Positions 31,701 through 36,404 of a stretch of DNA of 64,000 nucleotides are shown here, piece by piece. Within the stretch, counting starts at the first letter, position 1. The number at the start of each line of letters is the position of its first letter. The notes under the pieces are model-generated. The model searched no databases. It was not told where the DNA came from and saw nothing but the letters and a program-made list of their open reading frames with translations. The stretch is from Bradyrhizobium acaciae (GTDB lineage Bacteria > Pseudomonadota > Alphaproteobacteria > Rhizobiales > Xanthobacteraceae). The stretch covers positions 124,001-188,000 of the forward strand of contig NZ_JACMYK010000003.1 in assembly GCF_020889785.1 (NCBI RefSeq), given 5' to 3'. The position numbers and the translations under genes were made by a program.

Positions 31701-31731
31701 GCCGGATGAACGCCGGCAGGTCGTGAACTAG
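19765..31731 (+). CDS. Giant filamentous-haemagglutinin-like exoprotein (TpsA type)
   Basis: Predicted secreted adhesin of 3988 aa. ATG 19765 opens with a basic N-terminus and signal peptide (VRAALFGSVSVAALLANAPVAA). An Ala/Gln-rich helical stretch of about 65 residues follows, then a two-partner-secretion domain (about residues 95-250) with NWNSFNVG and VINQNGIIFGGASQVNVGSLIAST, the hallmark segments for export through a TpsB pore. The body is beta-helix-like, full of GG-x-hydrophobic, GSL/GSI and A-GG-D-I repeats. The last 500 residues (FGGNIVIWSAEGDINAGRG...) resemble the conserved C-terminal part of this haemagglutinin family, and it ends in a charged tail. In-frame residues before 19765 have no signal character. 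No TpsB partner gene is in the window. An ECF/FecR cassette directly upstream suggests signal-dependent expression. Confidence 0.9.
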   Translation: MVPRFSRSLSGATVRAALFGSVSVAALLANAPVAARPFGSAWTASPSAAAMAASQSAAQDAAAAAKQGQDATARATRAIQAMQALQNAARSSAQASQRSATLPQVAVPNGLTPGGLQAAPGWQGANAPTQAVDAAGQTQVGIRQTRAQALLNWNSFNVGARTTLTFDQQGNANWVALNRVVGSTAPSQILGNIKADGSVYVINQNGIIFGGASQVNVGSLIASTANIADTQFLTNGIYAQQAGGQYVPSFTGARGAVTVEAGALITTNAPSSVTQGGGFVLLMGTEVNNAGSISAPRGQVQLAAGNDFLLRPGYSTDANQASTTRGNEISPIVRDAIAAVGNSGLIFTQQGDITLAGRSITQSGLLVATTSVNTRGTIHLLNSASDAAGSITLGSGSLTAILPELDSSDTALDSQRSQLVADSKAFTHAPVANAQFDNLLQLADRLDQGRIEIVSGGTVNFKDSSTTQAQGGQVAVSASHRVFAESGSIVDVSGVRGVLLPMSANNLPINVQGNELRDSPANRDQGNLKNADVWIDARDLVLVPAGTGGYATDRYYTPGGLLEVSGYLANTAHRIGEWAAVGGSVTLSAQEVVAQKGAVFDVSGGSVSYQGGYIRTTNFLGADGRVYGVGQARADVQFYGFGGGFVHEHKLGGKVASNLTEIWTSPFGKGRVTSRWEDGYTIGRDAGSLILSTPTALFEANIVADVVTGSRQTTARPDGVTDGYKLSQYVAPLQGKLALGGYSGLGLTAASAARVVFGQTPGITEALNATSVLPDDRIGTAFFNSDALNAAKLGGLNFASSKEILVEAPLELAPGAQVIFAAPHVELGANLTAHGGSVTLTNLMHAVFGQNQNEQWWALNDANGKAQATVGQNVAVDLSGLWSNEQTGTDGSGRAHLDGGNFIVSTTGGITLASGSLIDVSSGGAILTTGKTQGGKGGNVSLVANDYSHLAWTQFFTNPLILDGAIRAYGFSGGGTLTLNAGQEIAIGEAPADALVLDPAIFRSGFTTYNIGSNTGIEIGEGMRVDAEVPVYRFTQRSYTAPSGSLVSDAAELWTPQRFTIDSFKRSATQRVGADVTFWSLHDFTLAKGASINVDPGRSVSIFANRQTVIDGAITAPAGNILITSLQDAPGDSRYNSGYGEFGLTRSFWIGDDAVLDVSARNAVGRDVRGVSYTAVPDGGTIRIGGTGALDPKYPVVSDAFVIVRPGALIDASGSSAVVNVLSGNNYVPTPAASDGGTISLYSSFGMALDGTLRAAAGGSGASGGALNLTMSWRGYIVGQPNASSPHASTDLPPEFQRSRDITLVQNAPGSGLSADLSPGQADPALQFGRAVIGVNQVQKGGFGALALYTRDLLVFDGNVGLSLSRSLRLSSGVITSAPNTPNSTIHLSAPYVRLDGVYNAEDSQTAVGYSPGINNVGVRNPAAGGSFTIAGDLIDVYGPVQFGATGQQGSGAVDIGRPVSLPFDARGFHQVALQSKGDIRFGTGELNVENLALTADQIYPLSGALALIKVGLRPNEAIAAYDPDARLVIRRNNDETPPVPASAFGDLVLIAADIDQGGVVRAPLGRIWFNNSRLDKGPFYPPAPDAHITFRSGSITSASAAGLIMPFGGTSDGITYQGADGTLHNLASASYDDHVSGLMIASGISINAASVVGEPGSVLDLSGGGTLTGAGFISGRGGSVDVLKTALVNANPINGYSAPGNKVYAILPGYAAEYAPSIATNGAGDPVIGQQITLPSGVPGLPAGTYTLLPSSYALLPGGYRVELGSTGTTVMRPVAAGNGTVVTSGYLGVANTAIQDTLPTRVIVTSGQATRLYSQYNEIGYADFERTQAATFGGFRPRLPEDGKVLEIGLLPQLDNAKALTFAGTALFNGAKGGVDGTLVVRPSTLDSSTAALDITAPGATPIAGHTSISSVDINAFRASTLLLGGTSVYSVQNNPGAGAQIYFDGNVTVNLLDGASIRAGQVFLVGSTVNMAGSAIIDTRGLSSNTIDSTLGYTYGNVDSTSTSPTDGRPAVLAVANGRFQFLDAVGSGKINIASGASLLTDGSVVLAAPGGLSMGDVNFGARYLNVTQERVNVGTEATLAAAQAAGQLPAGWNLTQSVLDKLLRPSTTAGSPALEQLIITASGAFNLIGTVDLDTTRQGSASSGSLKFVLNTPAIYGLGAAGDTAGITADILVWNGIRTGNGGTIPYGSQAPGAVVPGGPGTGAGHLAITANEILFGYDASLSRPTDGATPGRLALGFTDVTLTAAKSITSNSNGTLKVALSQDAGGALQGGALTIATPLITASNGAKLDVSAGAALRLVAPAGAAPADTRGVTDLGGTLSFTGDSVFVDTAFALPSGKLTLNATHDVVLGANATVDLSGRGIAFFDVTRFSWGGDLILSSTSGNIIQNAGSVIDVSAAYNAAGSITAKAIEAAHGQVSFAGTLRGSSTGDYDSGQFTVAAQNFGDFAALNAKLNDAGFFSARSFDLRQGSLVIGDSVKARYLTISVDQGSLTVDGKIDASGARPGTIRLSARDDLRLSANAVLDVHGNVLQADRYGAPIEANNTAHVELTTTHGTMTLAAGATIDMSSPDGVSRGKIELNAPRRGGAGGDGAGANDIAIDARGPLNFRGAGSIAINGFRTYDLPGGSIIDQAYLDGLHNDSTAFIIAALQNGDLQNRLAGLAAYGSAFHLRPGVAITSSGDLSTKGDLDFSAYRYGPNADPAVRGSGEPGVLVVRAASDLKINGSITDGFAPPPASPDAVTVIASGTLSDAYVTKGGEVLGKGSTIPSDGTINMELNLVGGSVQTSPDAANPLPVAITLAEDFTVLGPPNPARIVHGGRIITPDRIYNPGDTIPTRTVFPAGTVFEKGLYLTGRVFINASLSLVIEPVTLPAGTSLTLFGDYTFTADTPLPKGTVLPAGMTNVNLIGSGDRQVWPIAPMLAAGTQSWSMRLVGGADLASADSRALQTVAALAGSGNVVLNDPYNVTVNKPTTQGVSVVRTGTGDLEILAGGNYDQQTPFGVYTAGTAIRETGTAANADYNLDRGTVTDGTVLGSANASYEATLGSQRMYYPERGGDFLLVAQGDVSGALTKGTNQIGSWLWRQGGSEIGQTTAWGINFGSYTLDQIRDPSILSLGLSAFSGLGTLGGGNATLQAGGTIGGAGRGVVVAVGGSGRVMADGSLVQTGGGTLSVKAGDIGTGGNQLVNLRGAMDVATGDFGSLVSNNLRNDNGADPRPINPLTSYSMITAAGGDFAPGDSAINIRARGDLAVGTILDPGLVGVTGVTAANNGSTSGLGASWFTLWTGQTAVNMFAAGGSLAPGSAAFGFQFLPSHVRAIAANGNIYNSMGGMLLPSDNGSAFEMLAEGSIFSTTNAIGASMAPASALATPFRPAWAISINQPGGLVITGSNYWGNFAQVNDMISGLGVYSYATGGYPFAFGANTVKDNPAQNQGDPARIYAVSGDITGITYGQAITVGNTIGGLGVNNVYYQAAGPLRMLAGGDIVNTKGLILHNDPNDVSTIAAGGNIIYAGWPGLDSGVNGGWAIAGPGTFEITAARNIYQGSAATVESIGALAAGDKRPGAGVVMQAGVGAGEVGVGQVDWTGFAKLYLDPSNLAGAGPLADQHGKVAKTYGDELYAWLTERFGYSGAKGDALGYFLALPGEQQRIFLRQVYYAELTAGGREYNEVGGPRAGSYLRGREAIAALFPDRAAYRGDITIFTAATGTPGNANYAIQSGFVHTDFGGDIQFLTPGGGVTIGTEGLVPGADAGLITQGAGNIQLYSQNSVLMGLSRIMTTFGGNIVIWSAEGDINAGRGAKTTVIYTPPKRAYDSYGNITISPVVPSSGAGIATLQPIPDVPRGTVDLIAPLGTVDAGEAGIRASSFVNIAALHIVNAANIQAQGGVIGVPQVQAPNMGALSEASNTAGAAAQQAAMLPPRTNEQPSVIIVEVLGYGGGDGGDEQKRRGNDKQSQYDPNSAFQLIGDGQLNAEQLKKLTPDERRQVVN

Positions 31732-31732
31732 A

Positions 31733-31787
31733 TCGCCTTCGGGCGAAGCGGTGACCGGTGCGCGTGGAGAGACCGGCGATGCCGGTC
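31733..31787. terminator. Convergent hairpins after the adhesin gene
   Basis: TCGCC-TTCG-GGCGA (31733-31746) is a stable UUCG-tetraloop hairpin directly after the adhesin stop. GACCGGC-GAT-GCCGGTC (31771-31787) is a second perfect stem. They separate the adhesin from the convergent ANTAR gene. Neither has a T-run, so efficient intrinsic termination is uncertain. Confidence 0.5.
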
Positions 31788-32374
31788 TAGCCGGTTGCCC
31801 GGGGCAGGGAGCCGTTTGCCGTGATCTCGGCCGAGAGCTCCTCGATCGTCTTGCGCTGCTCCATGGCGGCCCGCCGGATCAGCGCAAAGGCGGCCGGCTC
31901 GGCCAGTGCATGGGTATGCATGACCTGAAGCACCGCGGCGAGCACGACGCGACGGGATCGAAGCCGCTGTTCGAGCTTCACCACCTGCTGCTTCAGCTCG
32001 CTGGTGCGTTCGCTTCGTTCGAAGGCCAGCACGAGCGCAGCATAGATACCGGCGGAGCGCAACGGCTTGACCAGGAACGAGGCCGGATCGAGGTCGAGCA
32101 CCAGCTTCAGGCGGCTCGGCGTCTCGGTGCCGAGCAGGGCGATGACCGGGCTTCGTCCAAGCGCCGCGCGTTGGGCCGGCGAGGTGAGCGGCAGGAACTC
32201 GTCGTCGATCAGCGCCACGTCCGGACGGCAGTCGATGTGGGCGCCGCCATCCCATGTGACGATGTCGATGCCGAGACGCTCGAACTGCCGCCTAACGATC
32301 GTGGCGTCGCGTTCGTCCTTGATGGCAACGAGCGCCTTGCGTCCGCGCAGCGAAAATGAAGACGGCTTGCTCAT
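31787..32374 (-). CDS. AmiR/NasT-like ANTAR regulator, second copy
   Basis: 195 aa. The receiver-like N-terminal half (RKALVAIKDERDATIVRRQFERLGIDIV...PDVALIDDEFL) resembles AmiR. A coiled coil follows (SERTSELKQQVVKLEQRLRSR). The ANTAR domain (about residues 135-185) keeps AAFALIRRAAMEQRKTIEELSAEI, but its first helix reads RRVVLAAVLQVMH where AmiR proteins normally have an AK-x-x-LM motif, so it is divergent. It is translationally coupled to the AmiC-like gene before it on the minus strand (four-base overlap at 32371-32374). By analogy it should act as an antiterminator released by amide binding; the target is probably the divergent amidase operon, which is inference. Confidence 0.83.
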   Translation of the reverse strand: MSKPSSFSLRGRKALVAIKDERDATIVRRQFERLGIDIVTWDGGAHIDCRPDVALIDDEFLPLTSPAQRAALGRSPVIALLGTETPSRLKLVLDLDPASFLVKPLRSAGIYAALVLAFERSERTSELKQQVVKLEQRLRSRRVVLAAVLQVMHTHALAEPAAFALIRRAAMEQRKTIEELSAEITANGSLPRATG

Positions 32375-33534
32375 TTCACAACCCGCAAGTGCGGCGCATT
32401 CGGCAACGTTCCATCCCTTGCGGGGCTGGCGGCGATGTCGAGCTGCGTCAGATAGGGATCCGGCTTAACAGGAGCTTCAGCTTCCCAGAAGATGTCGAAC
32501 TGTCCTTCGGCGTTGGAGACCGCGAGCCGCGGCGTCAGGACGCAGTGGTTGTTGCTGCCGTCGATCCAGACCGGACCTTGCGGCGAATTGTAGCGATGGC
32601 CGGCCGCGGCGCGCCGCACCTCGCCGATGTCGGATGTGCCGGCGCGCTGTAGTGCGCGGGCCAGCAGATAGACCGCGACATAGGCTGATTGCCCGTCCAC
32701 GGATGGGCTGCTGTGTTCGCCGTAACGCGCCTTCCAGCGCGCGACGAAGGCCCGGTTTTCGGGCAGGCGAATGCTTTCGAAATAGGCCGACGAGGTGATG
32801 CAGCCGGCCGATGCCGGGCCTGCGATCTTGAGCTCGGGCTCGCACAGGCTGCAGCTCAGCATCGGGATGTCGAGGCCTGCCGCGGCGGTTGCGGCATGAA
32901 AGGCGCGGATGAAGTCATAGCTCGAACTGCCGACCAGCGTGTTGAACACGACCGGCGGCCGGCGCCGCACGATCTCGTCGACGATGTGCGTGACCGCGCT
33001 TTCGCCGAGTTCGAGCAGGCGCTCGGCGAGAATACGTCCCCGCGCCGCCGTCACCAGCTCGCGGGTGACGCGATTGGTTTCCCAGGTCCAGACATAGTTT
33101 GAGCCGACGCAGAAGATCTCGCGCGACAGATTGTCGAGCACGTAGCGCACCAGCGGCAGCACGTTGTGATTGGGCGAGGCACCGACATAGATGACGTTGT
33201 CGGAGCATTCGAAGCCCTCGTAGCGCGCCGGATACCACAGCAGGCGGTCGGTGCGCTCGACGATCGGAAGCACCTGCTTTCGCGACGCCGAGGTGTAGCA
33301 GCCGATGATGTGCTCGACCCCGACATTGCGAATGAGGTCGTCGCAGACCGTATGGTATTCCGAAATGATTCCGCGGGGATCGCGGACATGCGCAGATATC
33401 GCGAAGTCGAACTCGTCCTGGCCGTTGATTTCGTCGACCGCCATCATGGCGCTCTTGAGGATCTCGCGCCCCATGGCCTGATAAGGCCCGTGCTGCGAGC
33501 AGATGATGCCAACGGGAACGGACGGCTTTGTCAT
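32371..33534 (-). CDS. AmiC-like amide-sensing binding protein, second copy
   Basis: 387 aa, periplasmic-binding-protein type 1 fold without a signal peptide (MTKPSVPVGIICSQHGPYQAMG), hence probably cytoplasmic like AmiC. Family blocks are IIGCYTSASRKQVLPIVER, LLWYPARYEGFECSDNVIYVGASPNHNVLPLV and FCVGSNYVWTWETNR. The stop overlaps the ANTAR gene start, the same arrangement as amiC-amiR at 3669-5461. It is transcribed away from the amidase/formamidase/ABC operon starting at 33955, sharing a 420-base intergenic region. It is predicted to sense the amide handled by that operon. Sequence divergence from the first AmiC suggests a different ligand. Confidence 0.87.
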   Translation of the reverse strand: MTKPSVPVGIICSQHGPYQAMGREILKSAMMAVDEINGQDEFDFAISAHVRDPRGIISEYHTVCDDLIRNVGVEHIIGCYTSASRKQVLPIVERTDRLLWYPARYEGFECSDNVIYVGASPNHNVLPLVRYVLDNLSREIFCVGSNYVWTWETNRVTRELVTAARGRILAERLLELGESAVTHIVDEIVRRRPPVVFNTLVGSSSYDFIRAFHAATAAAGLDIPMLSCSLCEPELKIAGPASAGCITSSAYFESIRLPENRAFVARWKARYGEHSSPSVDGQSAYVAVYLLARALQRAGTSDIGEVRRAAAGHRYNSPQGPVWIDGSNNHCVLTPRLAVSNAEGQFDIFWEAEAPVKPDPYLTQLDIAASPARDGTLPNAPHLRVVK

Positions 33535-33629
33535 CGACGACTTTCAGTGCAACTCTCGAAGGAAACCATCTTCGCAGAGGTCGGTGCAAGTGGTCATGCC
33601 GTTTTGCTGCGCATGCACGTTGCGAAATT

Positions 33630-33675
33630 TGTGCAGCCGGCCTCGTTGACAACGCGCTGCACACCTCCTTAGAAT
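33630..33675 (+). promoter_or_regulatory. Candidate sigma-70 promoter with palindromic operator
   Basis: TTGACA at 33646-33651 and TAGAAT at 33670-33675 with an 18-base spacer match the primary sigma consensus well, directed at the 33955 operon. The -35 box lies inside an inverted repeat, TGTGCAGC (33630-33637) and GCTGCACA (33656-33663), with an 18-base gap. Start of transcription would be near 33682, leaving a leader of about 270 bases before the amidase gene. Confidence 0.6.
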
Positions 33676-33807
33676 TTTCTCCTACAGGGCTTCCTGTCGA
33701 ACCTTGCGTGCGTCGATTTGGCCGATGACGTCCCGATCGCCGCGCAGAGTGCTCCGTTCGATCCTGGACCCTAGCGATAGATCATAGCCGCGGCATTTGG
33801 GCCATTC

Positions 33808-33884
33808 GTCACCTTCGTTTTGGAGGGGCGGGTGGCTTTTTGCTTTTGCCGCCAAATCAATTGGCGACACACCCGTGTCGCCAA
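33808..33884 (+). promoter_or_regulatory. Candidate attenuator in the amidase leader
   Basis: GTCACC (33808-33813) can pair with GGTGGC (33831-33836), followed by TTTTTGCTTTT, a plausible intrinsic terminator. Just behind it are two mutually exclusive hairpins that share one arm: CGCCAA (33850-33855) with TTGGCG (33861-33866), or TTGGCGACAC (33861-33870) with GTGTCGCCAA (33875-33884), the latter a perfect 10-bp stem. The leader is long enough for control by the divergent AmiR-like protein, but I could not identify a clean pair of ANTAR hexaloops in it. Confidence 0.5.
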
Positions 33885-33954
33885 GCCGGAGGCGCATGCG
33901 CGGTGGTGGGCAGTGCCTGCGCTTGCGTCGTGCCAAGTGCGGGGATGAGAAACG

Positions 33955-35355
33955 ATGTCGACGACGGATCTTTACTATCTCGGGCTCATCGAGGTCGGGC
34001 AGCAAATCCAGTCCAGGAAGCTCTCGCCGGTCGAGGTGACCAAGGCGATGCTCGGGCGGATTGAGCAGCTCGACAGCCGGCTCAAGAGCTACGCTTATGT
34101 GATGGGTGATGCAGCGCTTTCCGAAGCCGCCGCAGCCGAGAAGGAGATCGCATCCGGCAAGATCAAGGGGCCGCTGCACGGCGTGCCGATCGCCGTCAAG
34201 GATTTGTGCTGGGCCAAGGGCGCGCCGGCCGCTCACGGCATGACCATTCACCAGGACTTCCGTCCGAGCGAGGACGCTACGGTGGTCGCGCGACTGAAGC
34301 AGGCCGGTGCTGTCATCCTCGGCAAGCTGCAGCAGACCGAAGGTGCCTATGCGGATCATCACCCGAAGATCGATCCGCCGAAGAATCCGTGGAACGCCGA
34401 TCTGTGGTCCGGCGCGTCTTCGAGCGGTTCCGGCGTCGCCACCGCGGCGGGGCTCTGTTTCGGTTCGCTGGGAACCGATACCGGCGGTTCGATCCGCTTT
34501 CCCTCGGCCGCCAACGGCATCACCGGGCTGAAGCCGACCTGGGGCCGCGTCAGCCGTTACGGCGCTTTCGAACTCGCAGCGACGCTCGATCACATCGGCC
34601 CGATGGCGCGCAGTGCGGCCGATTGCGGCGCGATCCTCGCCGTGATCGCGGGCCAGGATCCGAAGGACACCACGTCCGTGCCGTTGCCCGTGCCCGACTA
34701 TCTTGCTGGTCTAACCGGAGATTTGCGCGGCGTGACGATCGGGGTCGATCGGCGCTGGACCAGCGAGGGCACCGACGAGGCGGCCGGCAAGGTGCTCAGC
34801 GAAGGCCTGCGTGTTGCCGCCGATCTCGGCGCGAAGGTCAAGGAGATCACGTTCCCAGATCCGAAGGCGGTGATAGAGGACTGGTTCCCGCTGTGCGGCA
34901 TCGAGGTGGCCGTCGCGCACGAAGAAACCTATCCGGCACGCAAGGACGAATACGGTCCGGCGCTTGCCGGCCTGCTCGACCTCGGCCGGACGCAGTCCGG
35001 CATGGACTATCAGAAGATCGTGCTGCGGCGCGAAGCGTTCCGCGGCGCCGTGCGGCTGCTGTTCGAGACGGTCGATCTGATCGCGGTTCCGGCCCAGGCC
35101 TTCGCTGCGCCGACATTGGCCAAGATGGCGGCGCTGGGTGAGGACCCGTCGCTGATCACCGGGCTGCTGCGCTTCACCTGTCCGTTCGACATGACGGGGA
35201 GCCCGACCGTGACGCTTCCCGGCGGCTTCGCGCCGAACGGCGGTCCCGTCGCCTTCCAGTTCGTCGGACGGCACTTCGACGAAGCAAGCCTCGTCCGCGC
35301 GGGCGATGCCTTCCAGCGCGTCACCGACTGGCACAAGCGCCATCCCGCGATCTGA
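33955..35355 (+). CDS. Amidase-signature-family amidase
   Basis: 466 aa, cytoplasmic amidohydrolase of the amidase signature family. The catalytic Ser-cisSer-Lys triad is present: Lys82 (VPIAVKDL), Ser155 (WSGASSSGSG) and Ser179 (TDTGGSIRFP). ATG 33955 begins right after GATGAGAAACG; the N-terminus (STTDLYYLGLIEVGQQIQSRKLSPVEVTKAMLGRI) is normal for the family. It is the first gene of the operon that continues with a formamidase-family gene and an ABC importer, so it should release ammonia from an imported amide. Substrate cannot be deduced. It has the same residue register as the 41956 amidase, indicating paralogy. Confidence 0.92.
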   Translation: MSTTDLYYLGLIEVGQQIQSRKLSPVEVTKAMLGRIEQLDSRLKSYAYVMGDAALSEAAAAEKEIASGKIKGPLHGVPIAVKDLCWAKGAPAAHGMTIHQDFRPSEDATVVARLKQAGAVILGKLQQTEGAYADHHPKIDPPKNPWNADLWSGASSSGSGVATAAGLCFGSLGTDTGGSIRFPSAANGITGLKPTWGRVSRYGAFELAATLDHIGPMARSAADCGAILAVIAGQDPKDTTSVPLPVPDYLAGLTGDLRGVTIGVDRRWTSEGTDEAAGKVLSEGLRVAADLGAKVKEITFPDPKAVIEDWFPLCGIEVAVAHEETYPARKDEYGPALAGLLDLGRTQSGMDYQKIVLRREAFRGAVRLLFETVDLIAVPAQAFAAPTLAKMAALGEDPSLITGLLRFTCPFDMTGSPTVTLPGGFAPNGGPVAFQFVGRHFDEASLVRAGDAFQRVTDWHKRHPAI

Positions 35356-35375
35356 GTTGAGGAGGAGCCGTTCGC

Positions 35376-36371
35376 ATGACCGAAGATTGGTTGAAGAGTT
35401 CCATCATGGCCAAGCGCGCCGTTGCCAAGGGCGCGACCGGCACGACCCATAGTCTGACGATCGAGCAACAGGGCGGTTTCCACTACGTCTATGGACCCTA
35501 TGCCAAGCCCACACTGTCGATCGATCCCGGCGGAGTTGTCGTCGTCGAGACCGAAGATGCCTTCGGCGGTGTGTTGACCAGCGAAAGCGACAGCCCCACG
35601 GCGAAGCTGAACTTCCCTTATCTGAACCCGCAATGCGGGCCGATCGCGGTGAAGGGCGCCAGGAAGGGCGATTGCCTCGCCGTCTATATCCGCGACGTCG
35701 AGACCCGTGGCGCGCAGCCCGCCGGGACCACCTGCATCATTCCGGAGTTCGGCGGCCTGGTCGGGACGGCGTCGACGGCGCTGCTCAATCCGCCGCTGCC
35801 CGAACGCGTCAAGAAGCTGCATGTCGACCGCAACGGTGTGCGTTGGAACGACAAGATCACGCTGCCCTATGAGCCGTTCATCGGCACCATCGGCGTGTCG
35901 CCCGAGATCGAGGCGATCTCCTCGCTGCAGCCCGATTATCACGGCGGCAACATGGACCTGCCCGACGTCGCCCCCGGCGCGATCATCTATTTTCCGGTGC
36001 ACACCGAAGGCGGGCTGCTCTATGTCGGCGACTGCCACGCCACCCAGGGTGATGGCGAACTCTCGGGCGTTGCGCTCGAGCAGCGCGCGACCGTGACGCT
36101 GCAGGTCGACCTGATCAAGAACTGGAGCTTCGCCTGGCCGCGGCTCGAGACGCGCGACTTCATCATGACGATCGGCAGCGCGCGGCCGCTCGAAGACGCG
36201 GCGCGGATCGCCTATCGCGAGCTGGTGCGGTGGATGAGCGCCGATTACGGCTTCGATGAGATCGATGCCTACATGCTGCTCAGTCAGGCCGGCCGCATGC
36301 GGCTCGGCAACATGGTCGACCCCAAATACACGATGGGTGCGTCGATCCTGAAGAATTACCTCAAGGCGTGA
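35376..36371 (+). CDS. Acetamidase/formamidase family protein
   Basis: 331 aa, FmdA/AmdA family, enzymes that split formamide or acetamide to the acid and ammonia in the cytoplasm. Typical features are SIDPGGVVVVETEDAFGG near residue 47, GDCLAVYIRDVE near 90, GTIGVSPE near 172, and LYVGDCHATQGDGELSG near 218 with the conserved Asp-Cys-His and Gly-Asp-Gly-Glu residues. GAGGAGG upstream supports ATG 35376. The protein is shorter than fungal or methylotroph formamidases (about 400 aa) but within the bacterial range. It follows the amidase by 20 bases and precedes the importer genes. Confidence 0.92.
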   Translation: MTEDWLKSSIMAKRAVAKGATGTTHSLTIEQQGGFHYVYGPYAKPTLSIDPGGVVVVETEDAFGGVLTSESDSPTAKLNFPYLNPQCGPIAVKGARKGDCLAVYIRDVETRGAQPAGTTCIIPEFGGLVGTASTALLNPPLPERVKKLHVDRNGVRWNDKITLPYEPFIGTIGVSPEIEAISSLQPDYHGGNMDLPDVAPGAIIYFPVHTEGGLLYVGDCHATQGDGELSGVALEQRATVTLQVDLIKNWSFAWPRLETRDFIMTIGSARPLEDAARIAYRELVRWMSADYGFDEIDAYMLLSQAGRMRLGNMVDPKYTMGASILKNYLKA

Positions 36372-36404
36372 CTTCCAACATCCTCAACGACAGGGAACAT
36401 TGCG

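Noticed and set aside
33711..33803. Two ATTTGG loops (33716-33721 and 33795-33800) as a possible ANTAR hairpin pair
   Set aside because: Stems are only three base pairs, one loop is seven bases, and the loop sequence lacks the A-x-x-G spacing. Too weak to call.
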